From Campylobacter lari (GTDB taxonomy: Bacteria; Campylobacterota; Campylobacteria; Campylobacterales; Campylobacteraceae): a DNA stretch of 64,000 bases. This document shows, one piece after another, positions 34,701 to 44,035 of the stretch. A program made the position numbers and the translations under genes. How positions within the stretch are numbered: the stretch's first letter is position 1; each line of letters begins with the position of its first letter. The stretch covers positions 124,001 to 188,000 of the forward strand of contig NZ_LR134508.1 of the NCBI RefSeq assembly GCF_900638335.1. The letters run 5' to 3'. The notes beneath the pieces were generated by a model. It was not told the origin of the DNA, ran no database searches, and saw nothing but the letters and a program-made list of their open reading frames with translations.

Positions 34701-36551
34701 TTACCTTGTGAGTTGAAAAAGTTCTATAGAATTGTCTTTTATTGTAGTGTCAAATACGTATAAAAGATGTAAAAGAGTTTTAAAAGTTTCCTCGTATTCT
34801 TTCAAAAGTTCTAAAATCATAGTATTTTGTTCTTGTAAATTGTTTGGATTTTTACATAAAATAGCATTTACTTTTAGCTCGTGATGATATAAAATATGCG
34901 GATAAAGCTCATATGCACCATTAGATCTTTTATGAAGTTGTGTTTTAAAAGTGTCAATTTGTGAAAAAAGTTTTTTTACTTTTAAAGTTTTTTTACTTTT
35001 TGAAATTTGCTCTAAAATATTTTGTATTTTTTTAATATTATTTTGGTTTATGATAATCATTTTTTCTATATTTCTTGTTGCTTTTTTTAGATTTTTACTT
35101 AATTTTGCTTGGGTTATTTTAAAGTGTCTTAGATAAGCTTTATCTTCCTTCAACAATTCTTCGCATAACTCTTTAAAAGGTTTTTCTATACTTCCTTCTA
35201 TCCTAGCCCCACCTTCTGTGGCATTGTAGGTTGTAATGTTTGATTTGTTTTTATGAACAATAATATCTTTTTCAAAAATATCTTTAAAAACTTTCCACCA
35301 TTTATTAGTTTCAACCTTACCATTGCCGCCATAAGCAGTAATAAACAAACCTTGTTTTCTATCATTTTCACTTTCTTCTCCATGAACATAATCTTTAGGA
35401 TGAGAATTCCCATCTTCACCATAAGCTAAATCTTGTCCTATTAAGATAATATTTTTATGACCTAATTTTACAGCTAATTCATAAGCCATATTAGCCACAC
35501 TCATACCTGAACCTAAATAACCATAATCATTCATATTTAGACTTTGTGCAAAAGGTAGTGGTCTATGTACTAGCATAAAATTTCTATTGTTTTTCTTTAA
35601 GTATTCTATGGTTTTTTGATGCACTAAACTTGCAACAATAAACAATATATCTTTATCAAAATCTTTAAAATCATTGTCAAAACATTTGCTAACTGTTTCT
35701 GTTCTTTCAAGCATTAAAACATAATCAGGCTTAATATTATGCTTTGCTAATATAGGATAAGCACTATCAGCACATATAATACTAGCTTTACTAGCATATT
35801 CTTTTAATAAAGGTAGCTGTTTAATCAAAGATGGACCAGTAGAAACTATAATAGCATTTTCTATTTTACCTTTTCTTTGTTTGAGTAAGTCCTTTAAACT
35901 AGGGTTGGAGATAAGAAAAATTAAATTTTTAACAAATTGAGTGATGCCTTGTAATGAATCACTTGGTGCATTACCGACTTTTGTATGGTTAAGTTTTATT
36001 GCTTGTATAAGATAATCATTGATTTTTTTAATATTATAAGTATTGTAAAAAGCACTATGTGTAAAAAGATTATAAATTTTATAATAATTTCTTATAGTGG
36101 GATAGTTCATTAAAACATCAAGTTGAGCAAAGGTTGTTAAGGGTGTATAAAACAAAACCACTTTTTCATTTCTTATCTCTTCACTTAAATCTAAATAATG
36201 AAAAACTAAATAAATAATCTCTAATTCTTCTTCAAAAATAACCAAATGATTTCTAATAGGATTAGAAAGCAAAGCTTTGTATAAAATTCCATTACCTAAA
36301 CCATAAAAAAATAAAACAGGATATCTTAAAAATTCTTCATTAAATAGCTTTAAACTTTCATTTAATTCTTTTAAAGGATCTTTATATATAAATTCTTTTC
36401 TTTTTTTATCTAATATATTAATATCTAAATTATCACTACTTCCTTGAAAAAGTTCAAATTGCTTACATTCTTTTAATTCCCTTAGTTTTAAAGCTAGAGG
36501 TTGATCTTTTTCAAATAAAGCTTGAGTATTTTTTAAAAAGAGTTCATTCAT
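34701..36551 (-). CDS. maf: Maf family protein (maf copy 2)
   Basis: A 616-residue Maf. The first 134 residues are identical to copy 1; the next ~60 (from YTPLTTFAQLD) are private. The centre shares long stretches with copies 1 and 4 (IENAIIVSTGPSLIKQ, SLNMNDYGYLGSGMSVAN) but has its own versions around ERTETVSKCFDNDF and YVHGEESENDRKQG, the latter like copy 6. The C-terminal helices are unique. Its start overlaps the stop of copy 3 by 4 bp, so translation is coupled. Acceptor and sugar preference cannot be read from sequence; the variable flanks around a fixed core suggest the specificity lies there. Confidence 0.9.
   Translation of the reverse strand: MNELFLKNTQALFEKDQPLALKLRELKECKQFELFQGSSDNLDINILDKKRKEFIYKDPLKELNESLKLFNEEFLRYPVLFFYGLGNGILYKALLSNPIRNHLVIFEEELEIIYLVFHYLDLSEEIRNEKVVLFYTPLTTFAQLDVLMNYPTIRNYYKIYNLFTHSAFYNTYNIKKINDYLIQAIKLNHTKVGNAPSDSLQGITQFVKNLIFLISNPSLKDLLKQRKGKIENAIIVSTGPSLIKQLPLLKEYASKASIICADSAYPILAKHNIKPDYVLMLERTETVSKCFDNDFKDFDKDILFIVASLVHQKTIEYLKKNNRNFMLVHRPLPFAQSLNMNDYGYLGSGMSVANMAYELAVKLGHKNIILIGQDLAYGEDGNSHPKDYVHGEESENDRKQGLFITAYGGNGKVETNKWWKVFKDIFEKDIIVHKNKSNITTYNATEGGARIEGSIEKPFKELCEELLKEDKAYLRHFKITQAKLSKNLKKATRNIEKMIIINQNNIKKIQNILEQISKSKKTLKVKKLFSQIDTFKTQLHKRSNGAYELYPHILYHHELKVNAILCKNPNNLQEQNTMILELLKEYEETFKTLLHLLYVFDTTIKDNSIELFQLTR
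36150..36551. repeat. maf N-terminal repeat, copy in maf 2 (402 bp)
   Basis: Partner of 34294-34695; encodes the same 134 N-terminal residues. Confidence 0.9.
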
Positions 36552-38383
36552 GAAAAATCCTTAGAAATTAAAATTTGTATATCGGCTATGGTTTGATTTA
36601 TTATAGAATATTGTGTTTGGATAAGATTTGCTATTTCTTTGATATGTCTTTCATGGTTAATTATATAACTGAGTTGATTTATTTTTTCTTTTGTTGTATT
36701 GTTTGCATCGATACATTCTAATTTTATGAAATTACACTCATTAGTATACATATAGCTTAGTAAAATTGTAGAAAAATATTTACTAGATAAAATATTTTCT
36801 TTATATGATTTTAATTCTTGTTTTAAGCTTGCGATTTGATTAAAATTGATCACATTTAAACTTTCTTCTAAGCTTAAATGAGTTGGTAGCTTGTTGAGCA
36901 TTGAAGAGATGTTTTGAACTTTTACTAAAAGATTTTGAGCTTGATTTAAAAAATCTACAGCTTTTTGATTGATTGTATTAAAATGTTTTAAAGCTTTTGT
37001 AAGATTTTTACGAATATCTTTTTTATCTGGTAATGAAAGTTTTTGAAAATTTTTAACACTTTCTTTGCTAATAAGATTTTCACAAAGTTCTTTAAAAGGT
37101 TTTTCTATACTTCCTTCTATTCTAGCTCCACCTTCGGTGGCATTATAGGTTTTTATAAAATTTTTATTTTGAGCTATATCGTATTCGTACTTTTCTTTAT
37201 ATAGCATCCATGCTGCATGAGTATAAACTTCATTTTCTCCGCCATAAGCTGTCGTTTTAATGTGATCATAGCGAGTGGAATCTAAATTTGTTCCATGTAA
37301 AAATTCATTAGGATGAGAATTGCCTTTTTCATCAAAAGCTAAATCTTGTCCTATTAATATGATGTTTTCATATCCTAAAGATACTGCAAAATTATAAGCT
37401 AAATTTGCAACAGAATTAAAACTTAAATCACAATATCCATAATCATCAAAACCAAAACTAACGCAAAATGAATTTGTTGAAAGATTGATTATGTAGTTTC
37501 TATTGTTTCTATTCATCATTTCTATGGTTTTTGGAAAAACACTATCACTAAATATAAACAATATATCCTTATCAAAATTTTTAAAATTGTTATCAAAAAA
37601 TTTCCAAGAAGCTTCTATTTCCTCTATCTCTTCATTCGCTATGCTTCTTTCTATGCAAAATACATAGTCAGGTTTTATTCCGTATCTATGTAAAATAGGA
37701 TAAGAGCCATCTGCGCAAAATATGCTTACTTTTTGTTGGACTTCTTTTAGCAGAGGAAGTTGTTTGATTAAGCTTGGACCGCTTGCAACGATAATAGCGG
37801 TTTTGTTTGTGGCTTTATGTTTTTCTAAAAATTCTTTTGTACTTGCATGGGTTAGTGCTTTTGGGAGATTTTTACAAAAATATTTGATAATTATTTTACA
37901 ATCATCACTTGATTGCAAAGCATTTAATATACTTAAAATGGCTTTTTGAATAAACTCTTGTATATTTTGGATAAAACAAGACTCTTTAAAAGGTATAATC
38001 GTTGATATATCTTTATAAAACATAAAATTTTGTTGCAAAAACAATTCTTTTGCCTTATTAAAATTAAAATCTTTTGTATAAAATATAAATAATTGTTGAT
38101 TATTTAAAAACGAGGATATATCATTGCTTTTTAAAAAATCATAAAGATGATTTAAATCATCTTCAAAAATCACTAAATGTTTTAAATTTTGATTTTTAAA
38201 AGCTTCATATATATATATACCTATACCATAAACAAATAAAACAGGATGATTTTTATAGCAAGTTTTTAGGGAATTGATGAAATTTTTATCTTGTATTTGA
38301 AAAGATTTTGTAGGGTTTAATTGCAAAAGTTTAATTTTTAAATTTTCATCTAAGGCGTTTAAATTTTTTATAAAAATATTCAT
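36548..38383 (-). CDS. maf: Maf family protein, divergent (maf copy 3)
   Basis: A 611-residue Maf and the outlier of the array. Its N-terminal region is about 28 residues shorter before the PVLFVYGIG strand, and the usual GLGNG is replaced by GIGIYIYEAF. The centre keeps TAIIVASGPSLIKQLPLL, FCADGSYPILHRYGIKPDYV, IILIGQDLAFDEKGNSHP and TYNATEGGARIEGSIEKPF. A stretch around CIERSIANEEIEEIEASW is longer than in other copies. It shares no long exact DNA block with the others that I can see. Coupled on both sides by 4-bp overlaps. A distinct donor or acceptor preference is possible but not shown. Confidence 0.88.
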   Translation of the reverse strand: MNIFIKNLNALDENLKIKLLQLNPTKSFQIQDKNFINSLKTCYKNHPVLFVYGIGIYIYEAFKNQNLKHLVIFEDDLNHLYDFLKSNDISSFLNNQQLFIFYTKDFNFNKAKELFLQQNFMFYKDISTIIPFKESCFIQNIQEFIQKAILSILNALQSSDDCKIIIKYFCKNLPKALTHASTKEFLEKHKATNKTAIIVASGPSLIKQLPLLKEVQQKVSIFCADGSYPILHRYGIKPDYVFCIERSIANEEIEEIEASWKFFDNNFKNFDKDILFIFSDSVFPKTIEMMNRNNRNYIINLSTNSFCVSFGFDDYGYCDLSFNSVANLAYNFAVSLGYENIILIGQDLAFDEKGNSHPNEFLHGTNLDSTRYDHIKTTAYGGENEVYTHAAWMLYKEKYEYDIAQNKNFIKTYNATEGGARIEGSIEKPFKELCENLISKESVKNFQKLSLPDKKDIRKNLTKALKHFNTINQKAVDFLNQAQNLLVKVQNISSMLNKLPTHLSLEESLNVINFNQIASLKQELKSYKENILSSKYFSTILLSYMYTNECNFIKLECIDANNTTKEKINQLSYIINHERHIKEIANLIQTQYSIINQTIADIQILISKDFS

Positions 38384-40251
38384 TTTTGTTCTTTTTGTAG
38401 AATTTCAAGTAAAATATCAAGATATTTAATGAGCTGCTCTATCCATAATTCGTGTTTTAAAAGCCAAGTTATCATACGAACTTTTTTATCTTCTTGAGTA
38501 TGAGCGCTCATAAGTGAAATTTTAGCTAGTTCTAATTCTATATTTTTTAAAGCAGGATTTAGCACTTCTCCTAATTCTAACATTTTCTCTATGTCGGCTT
38601 TGAGTAAATGTAAGCTATCGTTGGTGTTTAAAATTTTTTTAAAATCCAATTCATGGATATTATTAGAATGACTAGTATAGTTTAGGGTATCCTTTAGTAC
38701 TTCTTTGAGATTTTTACTGCTAATAAGAATTTGAGAGATTTTTTGTATTTTATAATTTAATTTTTTGCTAACCTCATCTTTTTTATCTTGAATTTCTTTT
38801 TTACTTAAAGTTTGCAATTTTCCAAATAAAGGCTTATTTTCTTTTAATAAATTTTCACATAATTCTTTAAAAGGTTTTTCTATACTTCCTTCTATTCTAG
38901 CTCCACCTTCAGTGGCGTTGTAGGTTTTTATATCTAGTGGATTCATTAAGGCTATATCTTTTTCAAATGTTTCTTTAAATATTTTCCACCATCTATTAGT
39001 TTCTACTTCTTTATTACCACCATAAGCGGTAACAAATAGACCTTGTTTTCTGCTTCCTTCAAAGTCTTCTTTAAAATAATGATAATCTTTAGGATGAGAA
39101 TTCCCATCTTCACCATAAGCTAAATCTTGTCCTATTAAGATAATATTTTTATGACCTAATTTTACAGCTAATTCATAAGCCATATTAGCCACACTCATAC
39201 CTGAACCTAAATAACCATAATCATTCATATTTAGACTTTGTGCAAAAGGTAGTGGTCTATGTACTAGCATAAAATTTCTATTGTTTTTCTTTAAGTATTC
39301 TATAGTTTTTGGAAAAACCATACTAACTAAAACAAACAATATATCTTTATCAAAATCTTTAAAATCATTATTAAAAAATTCAGAAGTTCTTTCTATTCTT
39401 TCTAAAGACAACACATAATCAGGCTTAATGTTATGTTTTGCTAATATAGGATAAGCACTATCAGCACATATAATACTAGCTTTACTAGCATATTCTTTTA
39501 ATAAAGGTAGCTGTTTAATCAAAGATGGACCAGTAGAAACTATAATAGCATTTTCTATTTTACCTTTTCTTTGTTTGAGTAAGTCCTTTAAACTAGGGTT
39601 GGCTAATTGATAAGGTAGATTGTGTAAAAGTTGGGTGATGCCTTGGAGGGAGTCTTTAGGGTCATTGCCAAGTTCTGTGATAAGATTTAAACAAAGTTCT
39701 TGAGTATTTTTTTCAAAAACACAAACATCTTTATAGTTATTATAATAAGGAGAATGTGTAAATAATTTGATATTTTGCAAGTAATTTCTCACGTGTAGTT
39801 CTTTCCCTAAGAATATATTCAAATGCGTTTTATCAAAATTTTCCACCACATACAATCTTTTATCTTTTAATTCTTGACTAAAATCTATTAAATGAAAAAC
39901 TATATAAAGTATTTCAATATTAGGTTCAAAAACAACTATACTTTTATGATTTTCATTTTTTAATAAAGCTTTATATAATAAACCATTACCTAGACCATAA
40001 AAAAATAAAACAGGATATCTTTCATATTTGGTATAAATTTCATTATATTTTTCATCAAAGAATTTTTCAGGATTATCATATAAATTTTGTTTTAATTCAT
40101 GATCATATATATTGACATCAAAAGCACTCTTTCCTGCAAATACCTCAAAACGCTCATTTGTTTTTACATCTTCTATTTTATCAGCTAGAGTAGCATTATA
40201 ACTTTCCAATGCTCCTAGGTTTTTATTAAAATTAGCTTCATAGGTGTTCAT
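38380..40251 (-). CDS. maf: Maf family protein (maf copy 4)
   Basis: A 623-residue Maf and the clearest chimera. Residues 1-136 match copy 5 exactly, a private segment follows (ENFDKTHLNIFLGK...), the centre is identical to copy 1 over 816 bp. After it the KENKPLFGKLQTLSKKEIQDKKD segment matches copy 6, and the C terminus (ISLMSAHTQEDKKVRM) is a variant of copy 5's. All the central motifs (VSTGPSLIKQ, GSGMSVANMAYELA, IGQDLAYGEDGNSHP, NATEGGARIEGS) are intact, so the protein looks functional. The start overlaps the copy 5 stop by 14 bp. Confidence 0.9.
   Translation of the reverse strand: MNTYEANFNKNLGALESYNATLADKIEDVKTNERFEVFAGKSAFDVNIYDHELKQNLYDNPEKFFDEKYNEIYTKYERYPVLFFYGLGNGLLYKALLKNENHKSIVVFEPNIEILYIVFHLIDFSQELKDKRLYVVENFDKTHLNIFLGKELHVRNYLQNIKLFTHSPYYNNYKDVCVFEKNTQELCLNLITELGNDPKDSLQGITQLLHNLPYQLANPSLKDLLKQRKGKIENAIIVSTGPSLIKQLPLLKEYASKASIICADSAYPILAKHNIKPDYVLSLERIERTSEFFNNDFKDFDKDILFVLVSMVFPKTIEYLKKNNRNFMLVHRPLPFAQSLNMNDYGYLGSGMSVANMAYELAVKLGHKNIILIGQDLAYGEDGNSHPKDYHYFKEDFEGSRKQGLFVTAYGGNKEVETNRWWKIFKETFEKDIALMNPLDIKTYNATEGGARIEGSIEKPFKELCENLLKENKPLFGKLQTLSKKEIQDKKDEVSKKLNYKIQKISQILISSKNLKEVLKDTLNYTSHSNNIHELDFKKILNTNDSLHLLKADIEKMLELGEVLNPALKNIELELAKISLMSAHTQEDKKVRMITWLLKHELWIEQLIKYLDILLEILQKEQK
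38854..39669. repeat. maf central-domain repeat, copy in maf 4 (816 bp)
   Basis: Partner of 33301-34116. Confidence 0.9.
39842..40251. repeat. maf N-terminal repeat, copy in maf 4 (410 bp)
   Basis: Identical to 41763-42172 (offset 1921), running from the start codon to the codons for KRLYVV. Upstream of the ATG the sequences differ immediately. Confidence 0.9.
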
Positions 40252-42172
40252 TGTTTTCCTCTATAAAGTCTTTTAAACTTTGTATTGATTTTTCCATGAT
40301 TTTTGTTTGGGATTCTAAGGTTTCTATGACTAATTTAAGCCATTCTTCGTGCTTTATAAGCCAAATAATCATACGAATTTTTTTATCTTCTTGAGTATGA
40401 GCACTCATAAGCGAAATTTTAGCTAGTTCAAGTTCTGTTAAAGTTAAGGCAGCGGCTAGTTGGTCGGAAAATACAGCCATTTTTTCATCTTCTAAAAATT
40501 CTTTAACTTTGTGAATTTCATCATTAGTTTTTAAAATTTTAACAAAATCAATAGTATTTAAATCAATATGATATCTAGTTTGTTCAATGACCTTTAAAAT
40601 AGGTTTTAAAAGCTTTTGACATTGATAAATTTTACTTTTTGCAAATTTAATAAGTTCTAAAAAATAATCATAGTTTTGTTTTGCTAATAAAATTTGTTCT
40701 TTCTTTGGCAAACTTTGTAAAAAAGGAAAAATAATTTTATCTTCTTTTAATAACTCATCACAAAGTTCTTTAAAAGGTTTTTCTATAGTGCCTTCTATCC
40801 TAGCTCCACCTTCAGTGGCATTGTAGGTTGTAATGTTGTTTTTAGCAGTTTCTTTTATGTAAAGTTCATAACTTTGTATGTAATATTTCCATCCTTGATG
40901 GGTAATCACTTCACCCTTGCCACCATAAGCTGTAGTTTTTATACGCTTTTCTAAACTAGGAACATTGTTGTCAAAGCTATTTCCATATAAAAATTCCATA
41001 GGATGAGAATTACCTTTTTCATCAAAAGCTAAATCTTGCCCTATAAGTATAATGTTTTTATGTCCCAATTTTACAGCCAACTCATATCCCATATAGGCTA
41101 CATTTAAACCACCTAAAGTCCCAAAATCATTTATTAGTATTTTGTGAGTAAATTTTGATGATGGTCTTAAAACTAACAAATAATTTCTATGATTTTTTTC
41201 TAAATACTTTATGGTATCTGGATGCGTTGGTGTTGTGATAATAAAGTTGATATCTTTATCAAATTCTTTAAAATCATTATCAAAGAATTTGCTAGTAAGT
41301 TCACTTGGGTCTAAAGACATCACAATATCTGGTTTTATATTATATTTTGCAAGCATAGAATAGCTTCCATCAGCACTTATAATGGTAGCTTTATTTTGAA
41401 TTTCTTTTAGCAAAGGGAGTTGCTTGATTAAGCTTGGACCACTTGCGACAATAATGGCAGTTTTATTTTTCCCTTTTCTTTGATTGATAAAATCTTTAAA
41501 TAAAGCTTTTGTAAGCATTTTTGGTGTATTTTCTATAGAAAATCTTAAATCTTGCGACAAGGTTCTTATTCTATTGCTTCCTTGGGCGTTAAAAACATAC
41601 ATAATTTTTTCATTTAGTTTTTTTTCTAATTCCTCTATATGTGTTTTGTGTTGATTGTAATAGGAATTTAAAGATAAAATTTTACTATCATAAAGATAGT
41701 TTCGAACAAAAAGCTCTCCCATTAAAAAATTTATAATATCATCCATGTCAAAATCATTTGTATCCACCACATACAATCTTTTATCTTTTAATTCTTGACT
41801 AAAATCTATTAAATGAAAAACTATATAAAGTATTTCAATATTAGGTTCAAAAACAACTATACTTTTATGATTTTCATTTTTTAATAAAGCTTTATATAAT
41901 AAACCATTACCTAGACCATAAAAAAATAAAACAGGATATCTTTCATATTTGGTATAAATTTCATTATATTTTTCATCAAAGAATTTTTCAGGATTATCAT
42001 ATAAATTTTGTTTTAATTCATGATCATATATATTGACATCAAAAGCACTCTTTCCTGCAAATACCTCAAAACGCTCATTTGTTTTTACATCTTCTATTTT
42101 ATCAGCTAGAGTAGCATTATAACTTTCCAATGCTCCTAGGTTTTTATTAAAATTAGCTTCATAGGTGTTCAT
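40238..42172 (-). CDS. maf: Maf family protein (maf copy 5)
   Basis: A 644-residue Maf, the longest. The N-terminal 136 residues equal copy 4. The centre has its own versions of the motifs: KTAIIVASGPSLIKQLPLL, ISADGSYSMLAKYNIKPDIVMSLD, IILIGQDLAFDEKGNSHP (as in copy 3) and NATEGGARIEGTIEKPF. The GSGMSVANMAYELA segment is replaced by GTLGGLNVAYMGYELA. The C-terminal helices share ISLMSAHTQEDKKIRM with copy 4, then a private tail ending ENNEHL. The start overlaps the copy 6 stop by 4 bp. Function as for the family; specificity unknown. Confidence 0.9.
   Translation of the reverse strand: MNTYEANFNKNLGALESYNATLADKIEDVKTNERFEVFAGKSAFDVNIYDHELKQNLYDNPEKFFDEKYNEIYTKYERYPVLFFYGLGNGLLYKALLKNENHKSIVVFEPNIEILYIVFHLIDFSQELKDKRLYVVDTNDFDMDDIINFLMGELFVRNYLYDSKILSLNSYYNQHKTHIEELEKKLNEKIMYVFNAQGSNRIRTLSQDLRFSIENTPKMLTKALFKDFINQRKGKNKTAIIVASGPSLIKQLPLLKEIQNKATIISADGSYSMLAKYNIKPDIVMSLDPSELTSKFFDNDFKEFDKDINFIITTPTHPDTIKYLEKNHRNYLLVLRPSSKFTHKILINDFGTLGGLNVAYMGYELAVKLGHKNIILIGQDLAFDEKGNSHPMEFLYGNSFDNNVPSLEKRIKTTAYGGKGEVITHQGWKYYIQSYELYIKETAKNNITTYNATEGGARIEGTIEKPFKELCDELLKEDKIIFPFLQSLPKKEQILLAKQNYDYFLELIKFAKSKIYQCQKLLKPILKVIEQTRYHIDLNTIDFVKILKTNDEIHKVKEFLEDEKMAVFSDQLAAALTLTELELAKISLMSAHTQEDKKIRMIIWLIKHEEWLKLVIETLESQTKIMEKSIQSLKDFIEENNEHL
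41763..42172. repeat. maf N-terminal repeat, copy in maf 5 (410 bp)
   Basis: Partner of 39842-40251. Confidence 0.9.
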
Positions 42173-43995
42173 GAAAGACCTTCTTCTATGCTTTGAATTT
42201 GTAATTTTATATGAGGTATAATAAAATCAATCCAATTTAAATGTATTTCTAAGTATTCTTTCCTCTTTGAATATTCTTCTTCTATGTTTGTAGGATTTTT
42301 TATATAATTTTGTGCAATTTTATATTCAAAATGAAAAAATATTGAACGAATAAGATCTAAGAAATAATTTTTAAATTCTTCATTCTCAAATCTAGCTTTC
42401 ATTTGATAAATTCTTTGGCTCAGAGGGTTAAAATATTCACTTTCAAAATTTAAATTTTCTAAGCATCGAGTAAGATCTGATTTTAAAATTTCACACTCGT
42501 TGATGTAACTTCTTCCTAAAATAACAATCCCTCTCAAACACTCATCAATCTTATCTTTTTTATCTTGAATTTCTTTTTTACTTAAAGTTTGCAATTTTCC
42601 AAATAAAGGCTTATTTTCTTTTAATAAATTTTCACATAATTCTTTAAAAGATTTTTCTATACTTCCTTCTATCCTAGCTCCACCTTCAGTGGCATTATAG
42701 GTTGTAATGCTATTAGTATCTATAGAATACTCTAAGCTTTCTTTAAATAAAATCCACCATTGGTTCGTTTCAACCTTGCCATTGCCACCATAAGCAGTGA
42801 TAAATAAACCTTCTTTTCTATCATTTTCACTTTCTTGGGTATGTAGATATTCTTTAGGATGTGAATTACCATTCTCATCATAAGCTAAATCTTGCCCTAT
42901 TAAGATAATATTCTTATGTCCTAGCTTTATGGCTAAATCATAAGCCATATTTGCCACACTCATACCCGTACCTAAATAACCATAATCATCCATATGTAAT
43001 GCTTTAGAAAAAGGTAGTGGTCTATGTACTAATATATACGGTTTTTTTGTTTTTTCTAAAGTATCTATAACACTTTTATGTGCTACACTAGCTATAATAA
43101 ATAATATATCTTTATCAAATTCTTGATTATCTTGTTCAAAACATTGATAAACAAGATCATGTCTTTCTAAAGCTAATACATAATCAGGTTTTATATTGTG
43201 CTTTGCTAATATAGGATAAGCTGTATCAGCACAAAAGATACTAGCTTTGTTAGCATATTCTTTTAATAAAGGTAGCTGTTTAATCAAAGATGGACCAGTA
43301 GAAACTATAATAGCATTTTCTATTTTACCTTTTCTTTGTTTGAGTAAGTCCTTTAAACTAGGTTTGGCTAATTGATAAGGTAGATTGTGTAAAAGTTGGG
43401 TGATACCTTCGAAGGAGTCTTCTGATGAGTTTCCTTGTCTAACAACTAAAGATTTTATATTTTCTATACACAAAGAATTGGTCATAGCTATGGCATTTTC
43501 GTAAATTTCATAGAAATTTGACATTAAAAGCAAATCATAAGTTTTTACAAAAAAATGAATTTTTTCTTGTTCAAAAAAACGATAAAAAGTTAAAAAGTTA
43601 ATATTCTCATATAGATAAATATGAAGTCTTTTATCTTGTAAATCTTGGCTAAAATCATTTAAATGTAAAGCAATATATAAAAGTTCAATTTCAGGCTCTA
43701 TAACGCAAATATAATCTTTGAGTGGATTTTTTAATAATTCAAAAATTAACATACCATTGCCAATTCCAAAAAAGATCAAAAAAGGATGTCTTTTGTAGTT
43801 TTGCTCATAAAAAGATAAATTATCTAAAGCATTTTGTATGCAAAATTGTTTTGTTTTGTGATCATAAATATCATAGTTTTTTTCAAAAAGTTCAAATCTT
43901 TCGTTGGATTTTATTTGTAAGATTTTATCAGCTAAGCTCGCATTGATTTCTTTTAAAACTTGTAAATTTTTAGAAAAATTAAGTTCAAGTAGCAT
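42169..43995 (-). CDS. maf: Maf family protein (maf copy 6)
   Basis: A 608-residue Maf, first of the six after pseI. The ATG at 43995 is preferred to one 39 bp upstream: it follows AAGGAA at good spacing and begins MLLELNFSKNLQVLKE like the other copies. The N-terminal half is largely private. The centre has IENAIIVSTGPSLIKQ, FCADTAYPILAKHNIKPDYV, GTGMSVANMAYDLA, IGQDLAYDENGNSHP and NATEGGARIEGSIEKSF. After the core it shares the KENKPLFGKLQTLSKKEIQ segment with copy 4. The gap to pseI is 40 bp, so the two are likely co-transcribed. Confidence 0.9.
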   Translation of the reverse strand: MLLELNFSKNLQVLKEINASLADKILQIKSNERFELFEKNYDIYDHKTKQFCIQNALDNLSFYEQNYKRHPFLIFFGIGNGMLIFELLKNPLKDYICVIEPEIELLYIALHLNDFSQDLQDKRLHIYLYENINFLTFYRFFEQEKIHFFVKTYDLLLMSNFYEIYENAIAMTNSLCIENIKSLVVRQGNSSEDSFEGITQLLHNLPYQLAKPSLKDLLKQRKGKIENAIIVSTGPSLIKQLPLLKEYANKASIFCADTAYPILAKHNIKPDYVLALERHDLVYQCFEQDNQEFDKDILFIIASVAHKSVIDTLEKTKKPYILVHRPLPFSKALHMDDYGYLGTGMSVANMAYDLAIKLGHKNIILIGQDLAYDENGNSHPKEYLHTQESENDRKEGLFITAYGGNGKVETNQWWILFKESLEYSIDTNSITTYNATEGGARIEGSIEKSFKELCENLLKENKPLFGKLQTLSKKEIQDKKDKIDECLRGIVILGRSYINECEILKSDLTRCLENLNFESEYFNPLSQRIYQMKARFENEEFKNYFLDLIRSIFFHFEYKIAQNYIKNPTNIEEEYSKRKEYLEIHLNWIDFIIPHIKLQIQSIEEGLS

Positions 43996-44035
43996 TATAG
44001 TTCCTTGTTTATATTTTTTTAAGCAAAAGCACAAA

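Noticed and set aside
34951-35136. Plus-strand hydrophobic frame inside maf copy 2
   Set aside because: Antisense to lysine-rich coding sequence, which makes phenylalanine/leucine-rich shadows in this genome; no ribosome site or context.
32833-43995. Slippage-type phase variation in maf genes
   Set aside because: I looked for runs of G or C of about 8 or more in all six genes and upstream of them and found none; all six frames are intact.
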